Source: Granulosicoccus sp964449565 (GTDB taxonomy: Bacteria; Pseudomonadota; Gammaproteobacteria; Granulosicoccales; Granulosicoccaceae). Taken from it: 64,000 nt of DNA. The notes beneath the pieces were generated by a model. The model was given only the letters and a program-made list of their open reading frames with translations. It was not told the origin of the DNA and did not search any database. Shown piece after piece: positions 41,445-50,287 of the stretch (positions within the stretch are counted from its first letter, which is position 1; each line of letters opens with the position of its first letter). Both the position numbers and the translations under genes were made by a program. Where the stretch lies: positions 1 to 64,000 of the forward strand of contig CAYUZB010000009.1 in the NCBI GenBank assembly GCA_964449565.1, in the 5' to 3' direction.

Positions 41445-43016
41445 GTGTCTAGCCAGAATCTCGCCCGTTCAGGCGGCATAGTGGGCATGATGACCCTGAT
41501 GTCACGGGTCCTGGGCTTCGTGCGTGATCAGGTATTGGCAATCGTCTTTGGCGCAGGGGCCACGACCGACGTCTTTCTGGTGGCCTTCAAGATTCCAAAT
41601 TTTCTGCGTCGACTGTTTGCCGAAGGCGCATTCGCTCAAGCCTTTGTCCCGGTATTCACGGAATATCGCGAGACCAAAAGCCGTGAAGCCTTGCTCGACC
41701 TGGCTGCCCACGTCTCAGGCACCCTGACGCTAATTCTCCTGATTATCAGCACCCTGGGCGTCATGCTGAGCCCACTGCTCATCATGCTGTTCGCCCCCGG
41801 CTTCATCGATGAGCCTGCGCGCTTCGAATTGGCCACCCACATGTTGCGCATCACCTTCCCCTATCTCTTTTTCGTCAGCTTGCTGGCCTATGCCGGCAGC
41901 ATGCTCAACACCTTCGGCCGCTTCGCCCTACCCTCCTTCACCCCATGCCTGCTCAACATCTGCATGATCGGCGCAGCCCTCTTCGTGAGCCCGCTGTTTG
42001 AGACACCCATAATCGCGCTGGCCTGGGGAGTATTCGTGGCCGGCGTCGTACAGTTGGCCCTGCAGCTACCATTTCTACAGAAAATGGGCTTGCTACCAAG
42101 GCCACGCTGGGGCTGGAAACATCCCGGGGTGCAGCGCATCCTGAAGCTGATGGCGCCGGCAATTTTCGGATCATCTGTGGCGCAGATCAATCTGCTGCTG
42201 GACACTGTCATCGCGTCATTTCTGACCGTTGGCAGCTTGAGCTGGTTGTATTACAGCGACAGGCTCATGGAATTTCCGCTTGGGCTGCTGGGCGTGACGC
42301 TTGGCACCGTGATCCTGCCTCGACTCGCCCAAGGTCATTCGCGACAAAGCAGCGACGACTTTCGCCGAACCCTGGATTGGGCGGTACGTCTGGTACTCGT
42401 GCTAGGCCTGCCCTCTGCGATTGGTCTGGTCTGGTTGGCCGAACCGATGATCCTGACCTTGTTCGGTTATGGCAAATTTCAACCAGATGATGCCCACATG
42501 GCCTCCTTCAGCCTGATCGCCTACAGCTTTGGCCTTCCAGCGTTCCTGCTGGTCAAGGTCTTTGCGCCCGCATTTTTCGCCCGCCAGAACACCAAGACGC
42601 CGGTGCGCATTGGCATCATTGCGCTGGTTTCGAACATGTTCTACAACCTTTTGTTCGTACTACCCATGATCTGGCTGGATTTCATTGCTCCGCACACCGG
42701 ACTGGCGATCGCAAGCAGTCTGGCTGCCTGGCAGCAGGCTCTGCTGCTCTACCGACACCTCAAGGCTTCAGATATTTACGCCCTGTCACCGGACGTTGTC
42801 AGGTTCTCCAAGCAAGTCTTGCCAGGGTTGCTTGCGATGGGGGTATGCCTGTGGATCTGTTTGTGGGTGTCCAAAACCTACACACCAGGGTTTGTTGGAT
42901 TTGGGGCGTTGGATCGGGGGTTGATGCTGGCGGGTATAATTGTGGCGAGTGCAGTGGTTTATGCTGCGGTGCTGTTGTTGTCCGGGGTTAGGCCCAGACA
43001 TTTGAAGAGTCCTTGA
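41445..43016 (+). CDS. murJ: Lipid II flippase MurJ
   Basis: Moves lipid II across the inner membrane for peptidoglycan synthesis. From GTG 41445 (gggga upstream) it has 523 residues; the open frame continues upstream to 41406, but that part has no family character. There are 14 predicted helices, with the N-terminal GGIVGMMTLMSRVLGFVRDQ and the VAFKIPNFLRRLFAEGAF block containing the essential Arg residues. ribF follows with a start near the stop. The 3' end has a tgtgggtgtccaaaa word related to the intergenic repeat. Confidence 0.95.
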   Translation: MSSQNLARSGGIVGMMTLMSRVLGFVRDQVLAIVFGAGATTDVFLVAFKIPNFLRRLFAEGAFAQAFVPVFTEYRETKSREALLDLAAHVSGTLTLILLIISTLGVMLSPLLIMLFAPGFIDEPARFELATHMLRITFPYLFFVSLLAYAGSMLNTFGRFALPSFTPCLLNICMIGAALFVSPLFETPIIALAWGVFVAGVVQLALQLPFLQKMGLLPRPRWGWKHPGVQRILKLMAPAIFGSSVAQINLLLDTVIASFLTVGSLSWLYYSDRLMEFPLGLLGVTLGTVILPRLAQGHSRQSSDDFRRTLDWAVRLVLVLGLPSAIGLVWLAEPMILTLFGYGKFQPDDAHMASFSLIAYSFGLPAFLLVKVFAPAFFARQNTKTPVRIGIIALVSNMFYNLLFVLPMIWLDFIAPHTGLAIASSLAAWQQALLLYRHLKASDIYALSPDVVRFSKQVLPGLLAMGVCLWICLWVSKTYTPGFVGFGALDRGLMLAGIIVASAVVYAAVLLLSGVRPRHLKSP

Positions 43017-43021
43017 ACACC

Positions 43022-43945
43022 ATGCGTCTGATTCGCGGCTTGTCGCGCTGGCAGGATGAACAGCCCAGCGTCGTCACCATTGGAAACTTTGATGGCGTGC
43101 ATCTCGGTCATCAGGCGATGCTCGAGAAGGCGCGAGTCAGGGCCAATGGCGAGGGGCTGTTATGCACTGTCATCAGCTTCGAACCTCTACCACACGAGTA
43201 TTTTGCAAAGGATCAGGCTCCAGCGCGACTCCAGGGTCTGCGTGACCGAGTGCTGTCGATTGCGGCGACCGGGATGGACCGCTTGCTGTTACTAGATTTC
43301 ACGGCTGAACAAGCGGCTCAATCTGCTGAGGAGTTCGTCTACAAGATTCTGATCGAAGCCGTTCATGCACAACACATCATCATCGGTGACGACTTTCGTT
43401 TTGGTCACAAGCGAGTCGGGGATCGGGCTTTACTCGAGCGAATCGGCGCGCAAGAAGGGTTTACCGTGACCGAGCACGCCACTGTGTCTGATCATGAATC
43501 ACGCATTTCCAGCACCCGGATCCGCCAGGCACTGCTGGACGGGAAACTTGACGAAGCAGAATCCTTACTCGGCAGACCTTATCGAATCAGCGGCCGCGTG
43601 ATTCACGGCGAAAAGCTCGGGCGCCAGCTCGGTTTCCCAACCGCCAATGTGGCCCTTGGCCCACACCGCCCTCCATTACGCGGGGTTTTCGCAGTTACAG
43701 CGCACGACCAAAATACGGCACAACGTTGGCCCGCTGTCGCCAATCTGGGTGAGCGACCGACCGTCGGTGGTCGAAAACTCCTGCTTGAAGTCCACTTGCT
43801 TGATGCCAACGAAGCGCTGTACGGAAAACAGCTTGCCATCGATTTCCATGATTTCATTCGAGGCGAGGTTCGTTTTGATTCACTCGATGAATTGAAAGCA
43901 CAGATTGCGCGCGATGCCGATGTTGCTCGTAAGTTACTCTCATGA
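43022..43945 (+). CDS. ribF: Bifunctional riboflavin kinase/FAD synthetase
   Basis: Converts riboflavin to FMN and FAD. ATG 43022 gives 307 residues. The N-terminal adenylyltransferase domain has VVTIGNFDGVHLGHQ and the ISSTRIRQALLDGKLDEA region. The C-terminal kinase domain has GEKLGRQLGFPTANV and the catalytic NLGERPTVGG. It is directly after murJ and ahead of ileS, as in most gammaproteobacteria; the gap to ileS is 236 bases. Confidence 0.96.
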   Translation: MRLIRGLSRWQDEQPSVVTIGNFDGVHLGHQAMLEKARVRANGEGLLCTVISFEPLPHEYFAKDQAPARLQGLRDRVLSIAATGMDRLLLLDFTAEQAAQSAEEFVYKILIEAVHAQHIIIGDDFRFGHKRVGDRALLERIGAQEGFTVTEHATVSDHESRISSTRIRQALLDGKLDEAESLLGRPYRISGRVIHGEKLGRQLGFPTANVALGPHRPPLRGVFAVTAHDQNTAQRWPAVANLGERPTVGGRKLLLEVHLLDANEALYGKQLAIDFHDFIRGEVRFDSLDELKAQIARDADVARKLLS

Positions 43946-43985
43946 AAGACGCCTGTATGAAAGACGCCCGTAAATGACGCCCGAT
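43942..43985. repeat. Short degenerate tandem repeat after ribF
   Basis: The 15-16-base unit atgaaagacgcc(t/c)gta occurs twice from 43942, followed by a third degenerate partial copy (aatgacgcccgatg). The first copy covers the ribF stop codon. Probably a slippage product. Confidence 0.6.
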
Positions 43986-44181
43986 GCGCAGATGACCTCA
44001 GACTCGATACCCGATACACCGTCGAGCCTGAATGAACCTTGTACAGCAGTGCATCAGGCTGTAGATGTCATACACTAGGCACTGGGGGCATGAACTAAGC
44101 CGAAAAGCTGGTCTGATGCCTGATTTACACCGAAAAACACCGAAACTTCCTTGCTAAAAGGTTCTCGCTGAAACGACACTC

Positions 44182-47007
44182 GTGACCGACTACAAACAAA
44201 CACTAAATCTGCCCAAAACAGATTTCCCGATGCGTGGCAACCTTGCCAAGCGTGAACCTGAAATGCTGGCACGTTGGGAGGCATCCGACCTGCACGGTCA
44301 GATTCGCAAACACTCGAAGGGACGCCCAAAGTTCATACTGCACGACGGACCTCCGTATGCCAACGGCGATATTCATATTGGTCACGTAGTCAACAAGGTG
44401 ATCAAGGACATGATCGTCAAGAGCAAACAACTCGGTGGATTCGATTCACCGTATGTGCCTGGTTGGGATTGCCATGGCTTGCCGATCGAAAACAAGGTCG
44501 AAGGCTTGATTGGTAAACCGGGTGGCAATGTCAGCGAGGCAGAATTTCGCCAGAACTGTCGCGACTTCGCTGCAGAGCAGTTGAGCAACCAACGCGTCGA
44601 GTTCAAGCGTCTCGGCATTATCGGGGACTGGGACAACCCGTATCTGACAATGAACTTTGCCAATGAAGCAAACATCGTAAGAGCGCTAGGCAAGATCATC
44701 GAAGCTGGCCATATCTATAAAGGCGTCAAGCCGGTTTACTGGAGTTGGGGTGCACACTCGGCAATGGCCGAAGCCGAGATCGAATACGAGGACAAGACAT
44801 CTACCGCGATTGATGTTCGTTTCGCACCGCGGGACAAAGCCGCCTTACTCAAAGCATTTGCCAGCGACGATGATGGCAGTGATGTCAGTGTTGTTATCTG
44901 GACAACCACACCCTGGACGATTCCAGGCAATCTTGCCGTAACCGTACATCCTGAACTTGAATATGCACTGGTTGCTGTCAATGGTGAACGCCTGGTGCTG
45001 GCGGCTGACATGGTTAATGATGTCGTGGCGCGTTATGGCTTCGAAAACCCGACTGTCATCGGCACCACCACCGGCGCAACACTTGAAGGATTGGTCTTCA
45101 AACATCCTTTATATGATCGCGATTCACTGATGATCACTGGCGACTACGTCACCACTGAAACGGGTACTGGTGTTGTACACACGGCGCCGGATCACGGCGT
45201 TGATGATTTTTACGCGGCACAAAAACACGATCTTGGCCTATTAGATTCGGTTAACGATCATGGTGTATTCCGTGAACATGTTGAACTGTTCGCCGGTGAA
45301 CACGTGATGAAAGTTGACAAGCATATGATCGAGGAGCTCGAATCACGCGGGCGTCTGATCAAGCATGAAAAATATCAACACAGTTATCCGTTCTGCTGGA
45401 GAACCAAAACGCCCATCATTTACCGCGCGACGCCGCAGTGGTTCATCAGCATGGAAAACAAGAACCTGCGGCAAGACACGCTCGACGAAATCCAAAAGGT
45501 CAAATGGGTACCCGACTGGGGTCAATCGCGCATCGAGGGCATGATTGCCAGTCGTCCGGACTGGTGTATCTCACGGCAGCGATACTGGGGCGTGCCCATT
45601 CCGCTGTTCTTGCACAAGGAAACAGGCGAACTGCATCCTGATACTGCATCACTACTCGAAGCAGTAGCGGTTAAGATCAATGACCATGGGATTCAGGCCT
45701 GGTTTGATCTCGCACCTGAAGAATTGCTTGGTGAAGATGCCAAGTATTATGAAAAAGTACGCGATGTGTTGGACGTCTGGTTCGATTCAGGCACGTCCTG
45801 GATGCATGTATTACAGCAGGATGAAAACTTAAGCTATCCCGCCGATATGTATCTGGAAGGTTCCGATCAACATCGCGGCTGGTTTCATTCATCAATCCTG
45901 ACAAGTGTCGCCGTCAATCGCGAAGCCCCCTACCGTCAAGTGCTGACGCACGGCTTTACGGTCGATCAGAAAGGTCGCAAGATGTCGAAGTCACTTGGCA
46001 ATGTTATCGCGCCACAGAAACTCTTGAAGACACTTGGTGCAGATATCGTTCGCCTATGGGTGTGTTCAGCTGACTATCGCGGCGAGATGACCGTATCGAA
46101 CGAAATTCTCGATCGGTCAGCAGATGCCTATCGTCGCATTCGCAACACTGCTCGATATCTTTTGAGTGCTGTGCATGACTTCGATCCTGCCAAGGATATG
46201 GTTGCGCCAGCAGACATGCTGGCACTTGATCGCTGGGCAGTTGACTGCGCACTTGAAACCCAGCACGCCTTGCAGGAGGCCTATGAGGCTTATCAATTCC
46301 ACATGGTGTATCAAACACTTCATCACTTCTGCTCTATCGACATGTCGAGCTTTTATCTCGATATCGTCAAGGACCGTCAGTACACGATGGCTGCAAACAG
46401 TCATGGTCGACGTTCGGCGCAAACGGCGATGTATCTCATTACCGAGGCTTTGGTCCGTTGGATCGCGCCCGTTTTGAGCTTTACCGGTGATGAAATCTGG
46501 CAGCATCTGAAAACAGTGCATGGCGATGATCGCTCGGATAATGTATTTACAGAAACTTACGTGGACTCTCTGTTCGCCATTGATACCAATGCCGCGATCA
46601 GTAAAGCTGATTGGCAATCGATCCAGTCGGTTCGAAGCGGAGTATCCAAATCACTTGAAACTCTAAGAGCTGCTGGCACTATCGGTGCCGCGCTGGAAGC
46701 GAGTGTGACAGTCTATGCATCTGACAAGCTCGGTGCCGCATTGGCAAAGCTCGGCGATGAACTGCGCTTCGTCTTCATTACCTCAACCGCTACGGTGTTA
46801 CCGCTGGCCAGCAAACCCACTGACGCCGAAGTCATCACTATCGATGGTGAATCTTTTGCTGTCGCTGCAACGACAGCAAATGGTGAAAAATGTGTACGCT
46901 GCTGGCATCGCCGCGAAGATGTTGGCGCAAACGCAAGCCACCCGGAACTCTGTGGACGCTGTGTCAGCAACATTGACGACAATGGCGAACAACGCAATAT
47001 CGCCTGA
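44182..47007 (+). CDS. ileS: Isoleucyl-tRNA synthetase
   Basis: Class I aminoacyl-tRNA synthetase of 941 residues with a GTG start. The HIGH motif is in PYANGDIHIGH, the editing domain has WTTTPWTIPGN and TGTGVVHTAPDHGVDD, KMSKS is in GRKMSKSLGN, and the C-terminal zinc site is CVRCWHR...CGRC. Complete and full length. lspA starts 11 bases later. Confidence 0.98.
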   Translation: MTDYKQTLNLPKTDFPMRGNLAKREPEMLARWEASDLHGQIRKHSKGRPKFILHDGPPYANGDIHIGHVVNKVIKDMIVKSKQLGGFDSPYVPGWDCHGLPIENKVEGLIGKPGGNVSEAEFRQNCRDFAAEQLSNQRVEFKRLGIIGDWDNPYLTMNFANEANIVRALGKIIEAGHIYKGVKPVYWSWGAHSAMAEAEIEYEDKTSTAIDVRFAPRDKAALLKAFASDDDGSDVSVVIWTTTPWTIPGNLAVTVHPELEYALVAVNGERLVLAADMVNDVVARYGFENPTVIGTTTGATLEGLVFKHPLYDRDSLMITGDYVTTETGTGVVHTAPDHGVDDFYAAQKHDLGLLDSVNDHGVFREHVELFAGEHVMKVDKHMIEELESRGRLIKHEKYQHSYPFCWRTKTPIIYRATPQWFISMENKNLRQDTLDEIQKVKWVPDWGQSRIEGMIASRPDWCISRQRYWGVPIPLFLHKETGELHPDTASLLEAVAVKINDHGIQAWFDLAPEELLGEDAKYYEKVRDVLDVWFDSGTSWMHVLQQDENLSYPADMYLEGSDQHRGWFHSSILTSVAVNREAPYRQVLTHGFTVDQKGRKMSKSLGNVIAPQKLLKTLGADIVRLWVCSADYRGEMTVSNEILDRSADAYRRIRNTARYLLSAVHDFDPAKDMVAPADMLALDRWAVDCALETQHALQEAYEAYQFHMVYQTLHHFCSIDMSSFYLDIVKDRQYTMAANSHGRRSAQTAMYLITEALVRWIAPVLSFTGDEIWQHLKTVHGDDRSDNVFTETYVDSLFAIDTNAAISKADWQSIQSVRSGVSKSLETLRAAGTIGAALEASVTVYASDKLGAALAKLGDELRFVFITSTATVLPLASKPTDAEVITIDGESFAVAATTANGEKCVRCWHRREDVGANASHPELCGRCVSNIDDNGEQRNIA

Positions 47008-47018
47008 GCACTGATGTC

Positions 47019-47504
47019 ATGAATCACATCACACGCTACCTGATAGCGGTAGTAATCATTGTCTCTGATCAGATCACGAAAATTGCCGCCGATCGATCAC
47101 TGGAACTATACGAGCAGGTACCGATTACCGGCTTTTTCAACATAACTAAAGCCTATAATTATGGTGCTGCATTCAGCTTTCTCGATGTGGCCGGAGGCTC
47201 GCAGCGGTGGTTCCTGACTGGCATCAGCTTTGTCGTCAGCGTCGTACTTATCGTCTGGTTGTACCGATTGACGAAACAAGAAAAGCTCATGACGCTATCC
47301 ATTTCGCTAATCCTAGGTGGCGCTGTCGGCAATCTGATCGATCGGTTCTGGTATGGTTATGTGGTCGATTTCATTCAGGTGTATTGGGGGAATTCCTATT
47401 TTCCTTCGTTCAATATTGCCGATGCAGCCATTTCCTGTGGAGCCGCACTGATGCTTTACCTGACGTTTTTCGACAAACCTGAAGAACAGGCAAAAGAACA
47501 GTGA
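47019..47504 (+). CDS. lspA: Lipoprotein signal peptidase (signal peptidase II)
   Basis: Inner-membrane aspartyl protease that removes lipoprotein signal peptides. It has 161 residues and four TM helices. The catalytic Asp motifs are GGAVGNLIDR and VVDFIQVYW/FNIADAAI, with the early SDQITKI motif. Its substrates include the several lipoproteins of this window. ispH follows after 16 bases; no FKBP-type slpA gene lies between. Confidence 0.97.
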   Translation: MNHITRYLIAVVIIVSDQITKIAADRSLELYEQVPITGFFNITKAYNYGAAFSFLDVAGGSQRWFLTGISFVVSVVLIVWLYRLTKQEKLMTLSISLILGGAVGNLIDRFWYGYVVDFIQVYWGNSYFPSFNIADAAISCGAALMLYLTFFDKPEEQAKEQ

Positions 47505-47520
47505 CGGTAAATTCAATCAT

Positions 47521-48471
47521 ATGCAGATAGTACTGGCTAATCCTCGAGGCTTTTGTGCAGGGGTCGATCGTGCGATCGAAATCGTCGAACGTGCGCTCCA
47601 ACTATACGGATCTCCCATTTATGTACGCCATGAAGTGGTACATAACAAGTTCGTTGTCGATGCATTGCGCGACAAAGGGGCCGTGTTCGTTGAAGAGCTT
47701 GATGAAGTACCCGACGATGCAACGGTCATATTCAGCGCTCATGGTGTTTCAGAAGCGGTAGAGCGAACGGCCCATGACCGAGGACTGCAGGTATTTGATG
47801 CTACCTGCCCACTGGTAACCAAAGTCCACCTGGAAGTCGTCAAGTATGCCAAGCAAGGTAAGGAAGTCATCCTGATTGGCCATGCCGGACACCCGGAAGT
47901 CGAAGGTACCATGGGGCGCTATGATACGAGCTTCGGTGGACGCATTATCCTGGTTGAGTCAACGGCAGATATCGCGACATTGGAAATCAACAATCCAGCC
48001 GAACTTGCCTTCGTTTCGCAGACAACGCTTTCCGTTGACGACACACGCGACATCATTGACAGATTGAAGGCGCGTTTCCCGGATATCAGTGCGCCGAACC
48101 ATGACGATATCTGTTACGCGACTCAAAACCGTCAAGACGCAGTAAAGAAACTCTGTGAAGATGTAGATCTCCTGCTGGTCGTCGGAGCAGTCAACAGTTC
48201 CAACTCGAATCGTTTGGCAGAACTCGGAACACGCGCAGGTGTTGAATCGCATTTGATCAATCGCGCCGGTGATATCGAACAAAGCTGGCTTGTCGGTAAG
48301 CAGAAAATAGGCGTGACCGCTGGTGCATCGGCACCGGAAATACTGGTCAACGAAGTGGTGCAAAGACTAAGAGACGCTGGCGGAGAGTCTGCTGAAGAAC
48401 TCTCCGGCATAGAGGAAAACATCACGTTCTCGATCCCCCGAGCTTTGCGCCGTATGGACATCTCAGGATAG
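47521..48471 (+). CDS. ispH: 4-hydroxy-3-methylbut-2-enyl diphosphate reductase
   Basis: Last step of the MEP isoprenoid pathway, 316 residues. [4Fe-4S] ligands are in ANPRGFCAGVDRA, DATCPLVTK and near DDICYATQNRQ; His motifs include EVVHNK and IGHAGHPEVEG. It supplies precursors used by IspB in this window. It ends the murJ/ribF-ileS-lspA-ispH series. Confidence 0.97.
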   Translation: MQIVLANPRGFCAGVDRAIEIVERALQLYGSPIYVRHEVVHNKFVVDALRDKGAVFVEELDEVPDDATVIFSAHGVSEAVERTAHDRGLQVFDATCPLVTKVHLEVVKYAKQGKEVILIGHAGHPEVEGTMGRYDTSFGGRIILVESTADIATLEINNPAELAFVSQTTLSVDDTRDIIDRLKARFPDISAPNHDDICYATQNRQDAVKKLCEDVDLLLVVGAVNSSNSNRLAELGTRAGVESHLINRAGDIEQSWLVGKQKIGVTAGASAPEILVNEVVQRLRDAGGESAEELSGIEENITFSIPRALRRMDISG

Positions 48472-48623
48472 GGTTCTTAACTATCCGAATAAAGGCATGC
48501 GCTTCCCACAAATTGCCATGGGAAAACGGGGCATCACATGTGGGTCGAACGGACCCGCATGCTATCAGTGGGTGATGTGTTGCGACTGCATACTCCCCCG
48601 CCAGTCCGCTGGAACTACTGACA

Positions 48624-48665
48624 AAAAATCCCGGCCATTGCTCTCGCAACAGTACCGGGATCTTT
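48624..48665. terminator. Bidirectional intrinsic terminator
   Basis: atcccgg (48628-48634) pairs with ccgggat (48655-48661), with an inner ttgc/gcaa. On the plus strand it follows ispH and is trailed by cttt. On the minus strand it is followed by a perfect TTTTTTG and would end the HDOD gene transcript. Confidence 0.82.
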
Positions 48666-48666
48666 A

Positions 48667-48876
48667 GTTGTTAACGCAGAAGATGCCTTGAAGCTAAGTC
48701 TGCTTGTCTTGTCTTGTCTTGNNNNNNNNNNNNNNNNNNNNNNNNNNNNNNNNNNNNNNNNNNNNNNNNNNNNNNNNNNNNNNNNNNNNNNNNNNNNNNN
48801 NNNNNNNNNNNNNNNNNNNNNGTTGTTAACGCAGAAGATGCCTTGAAGCTAAGTCTGCTTGTCTTGTCTTGTCTTG
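48667..48876. other. 100-N assembly gap (48722-48821) flanked by identical 55-bp copies
   Basis: Bases 48667-48721 and 48822-48876 are identical over 55 bp around exactly 100 N, and the flank ends in a (ttgtc)n microsatellite. This again looks like overlapping contig ends joined by a default gap. The true spacing between the terminator and the HDOD gene is then about 155 bases shorter. Confidence 0.85.
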
Positions 48877-48884
48877 AACTAGAT

Positions 48885-50165
48885 TCAACTTGCCTTTAGT
48901 AGCGATTGAACAGATACGAGACGATTCGTTGCTGCACGAACAATTTCACCCGGTGATTTCAAATCAATACCGGCTTGCTGCAGGCGCCGAGCCAGCAATA
49001 GATTGTCCGCACTTGGAATCGAGCTGTGCTCTGAATCCGGAATTTCAGCCTGGATGATCAGAAGCGATGCAGTAACCAGATCAGTGTAGGTAATCTCTCC
49101 ACTGAGGTTGCGATACCAGTCACGCGACGTGGTGCTGGCATCAATAAAGCTCTCTGGAAAATCCCATGAATTGAGTAACCAGACAGACAGTATCGGCCGC
49201 AGATTTTCAATGACACTTGCCAGATCCTGCTCTTCAGTAAACTGATCTGCATGTGCGTTGGCATGGGTCAATACCAGCAATTCGCCAATGTCTGCTGTCA
49301 AGGCGATCAGCTGAGCGACTTCGGGCTTGAGATCAGGCAGCTCTTTGGCCAGTACCTGAACAATCGCAGCGGAAAGCGTTGTCCGTTGAATGTATCGACG
49401 AAAGCGCTTTTCGACAACATCGTTCGCGCAAACCATCGTGTTGTTCTGGAGTAAATCCTCAACACTACGCTGAGTTTCTTCTACACCTAAGCGAGAGATT
49501 GCTCCTCGAATACTATGAATAGCATCGCCTCCATTCGCTTCAGCGCGATTGGCCGCATTGACAACATGCGCAGCAAGCCCAGGATCGCATTGAATGATGT
49601 CTGCAAGTTCTGGTATACCCGCAACATTACGAAACGTAGTCAGAATTTTTGGCGCATTGGCCGAGGATGTTGCTAAATGCGCTGAGTTACTTTTCATCGC
49701 AGCGATGATGTCATCGAACACCAGATTATCCCGTTCACTAACTTCGACATCTACCACGCGAATGGCATTTTTCTGTTGTTCTCGCAACAGGATATCCAAC
49801 TGTTCACGCCCAAATTTGACGATTTTGGCAACCGTATTGGTCTTTACAGACTGATACTCCCCTTTGTTCTGGAACAGTGGTTGTAGTGCGTCGGAGGTTC
49901 GGGCAGAGATAGTACCGATTTCCTCTTTACCGGAATAAAGATTCAAGGTTCCTTCGACAAGAAACATCATCCAACGATGAGAATTTTCAGGCTTGACCTG
50001 ATCATTACGCTGGACATGAACGACTGTAGCCGTCTTGCAAAGTGCTGCGCGATTAGCCTCATTCAACTCATTGACCGGAGACACCGCACCGGCCGCTGCC
50101 AGAATAATAGCGTTGTTCTCATCTGAATTGGAGACTGTCGGGTTATTGTCGCTTTTAAATACCAT
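48885..50165 (-). CDS. HDOD-domain signalling protein with degenerate cNMP-binding-like N-terminus
   Basis: Cytoplasmic protein of 426 residues. The first 150 residues look like a cyclic-nucleotide-binding fold (VVHVQRNDQVKPE, MMFLVEGTLNLYSGKEEIG) but lack a clear phosphate-binding cassette. The HDOD domain (about 165-370) has VAGIPELADIIQCDPGLAAHVV, AISRLGVEETQRSV and a LIALTADIGELLVL stretch. HDOD proteins are non-enzymatic HD relatives in signalling and stress responses. Single gene, apparently ended by the terminator at 48624-48665. Confidence 0.85.
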   Translation of the reverse strand: MVFKSDNNPTVSNSDENNAIILAAAGAVSPVNELNEANRAALCKTATVVHVQRNDQVKPENSHRWMMFLVEGTLNLYSGKEEIGTISARTSDALQPLFQNKGEYQSVKTNTVAKIVKFGREQLDILLREQQKNAIRVVDVEVSERDNLVFDDIIAAMKSNSAHLATSSANAPKILTTFRNVAGIPELADIIQCDPGLAAHVVNAANRAEANGGDAIHSIRGAISRLGVEETQRSVEDLLQNNTMVCANDVVEKRFRRYIQRTTLSAAIVQVLAKELPDLKPEVAQLIALTADIGELLVLTHANAHADQFTEEQDLASVIENLRPILSVWLLNSWDFPESFIDASTTSRDWYRNLSGEITYTDLVTASLLIIQAEIPDSEHSSIPSADNLLLARRLQQAGIDLKSPGEIVRAATNRLVSVQSLLKAS

Positions 50166-50287
50166 GTGCCTGTACCTTCAGTTGAGACGATATTCCGGAA
50201 GAATTTCCGCCTGCCATCTTGTTTGTTTGTCGATCATTATCTAGATAAAAAACATTGCGCTGTTAAACGCGAATTCCGTTTACACGA

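Noticed and set aside
41030..41452. Plus-strand open frame of 140 residues overlapping rpsT
   Set aside because: It is the antisense of rpsT and the murJ leader; rpsT is unmistakable and the frame has no protein-like character.
44050..44181. T-box or other leader riboswitch ahead of ileS
   Set aside because: No T-box signature or specifier stem is visible, and such leaders are not expected in gammaproteobacteria.
46117..46617. Minus-strand open frame of 166 residues
   Set aside because: It is antisense to the ileS anticodon-binding region.
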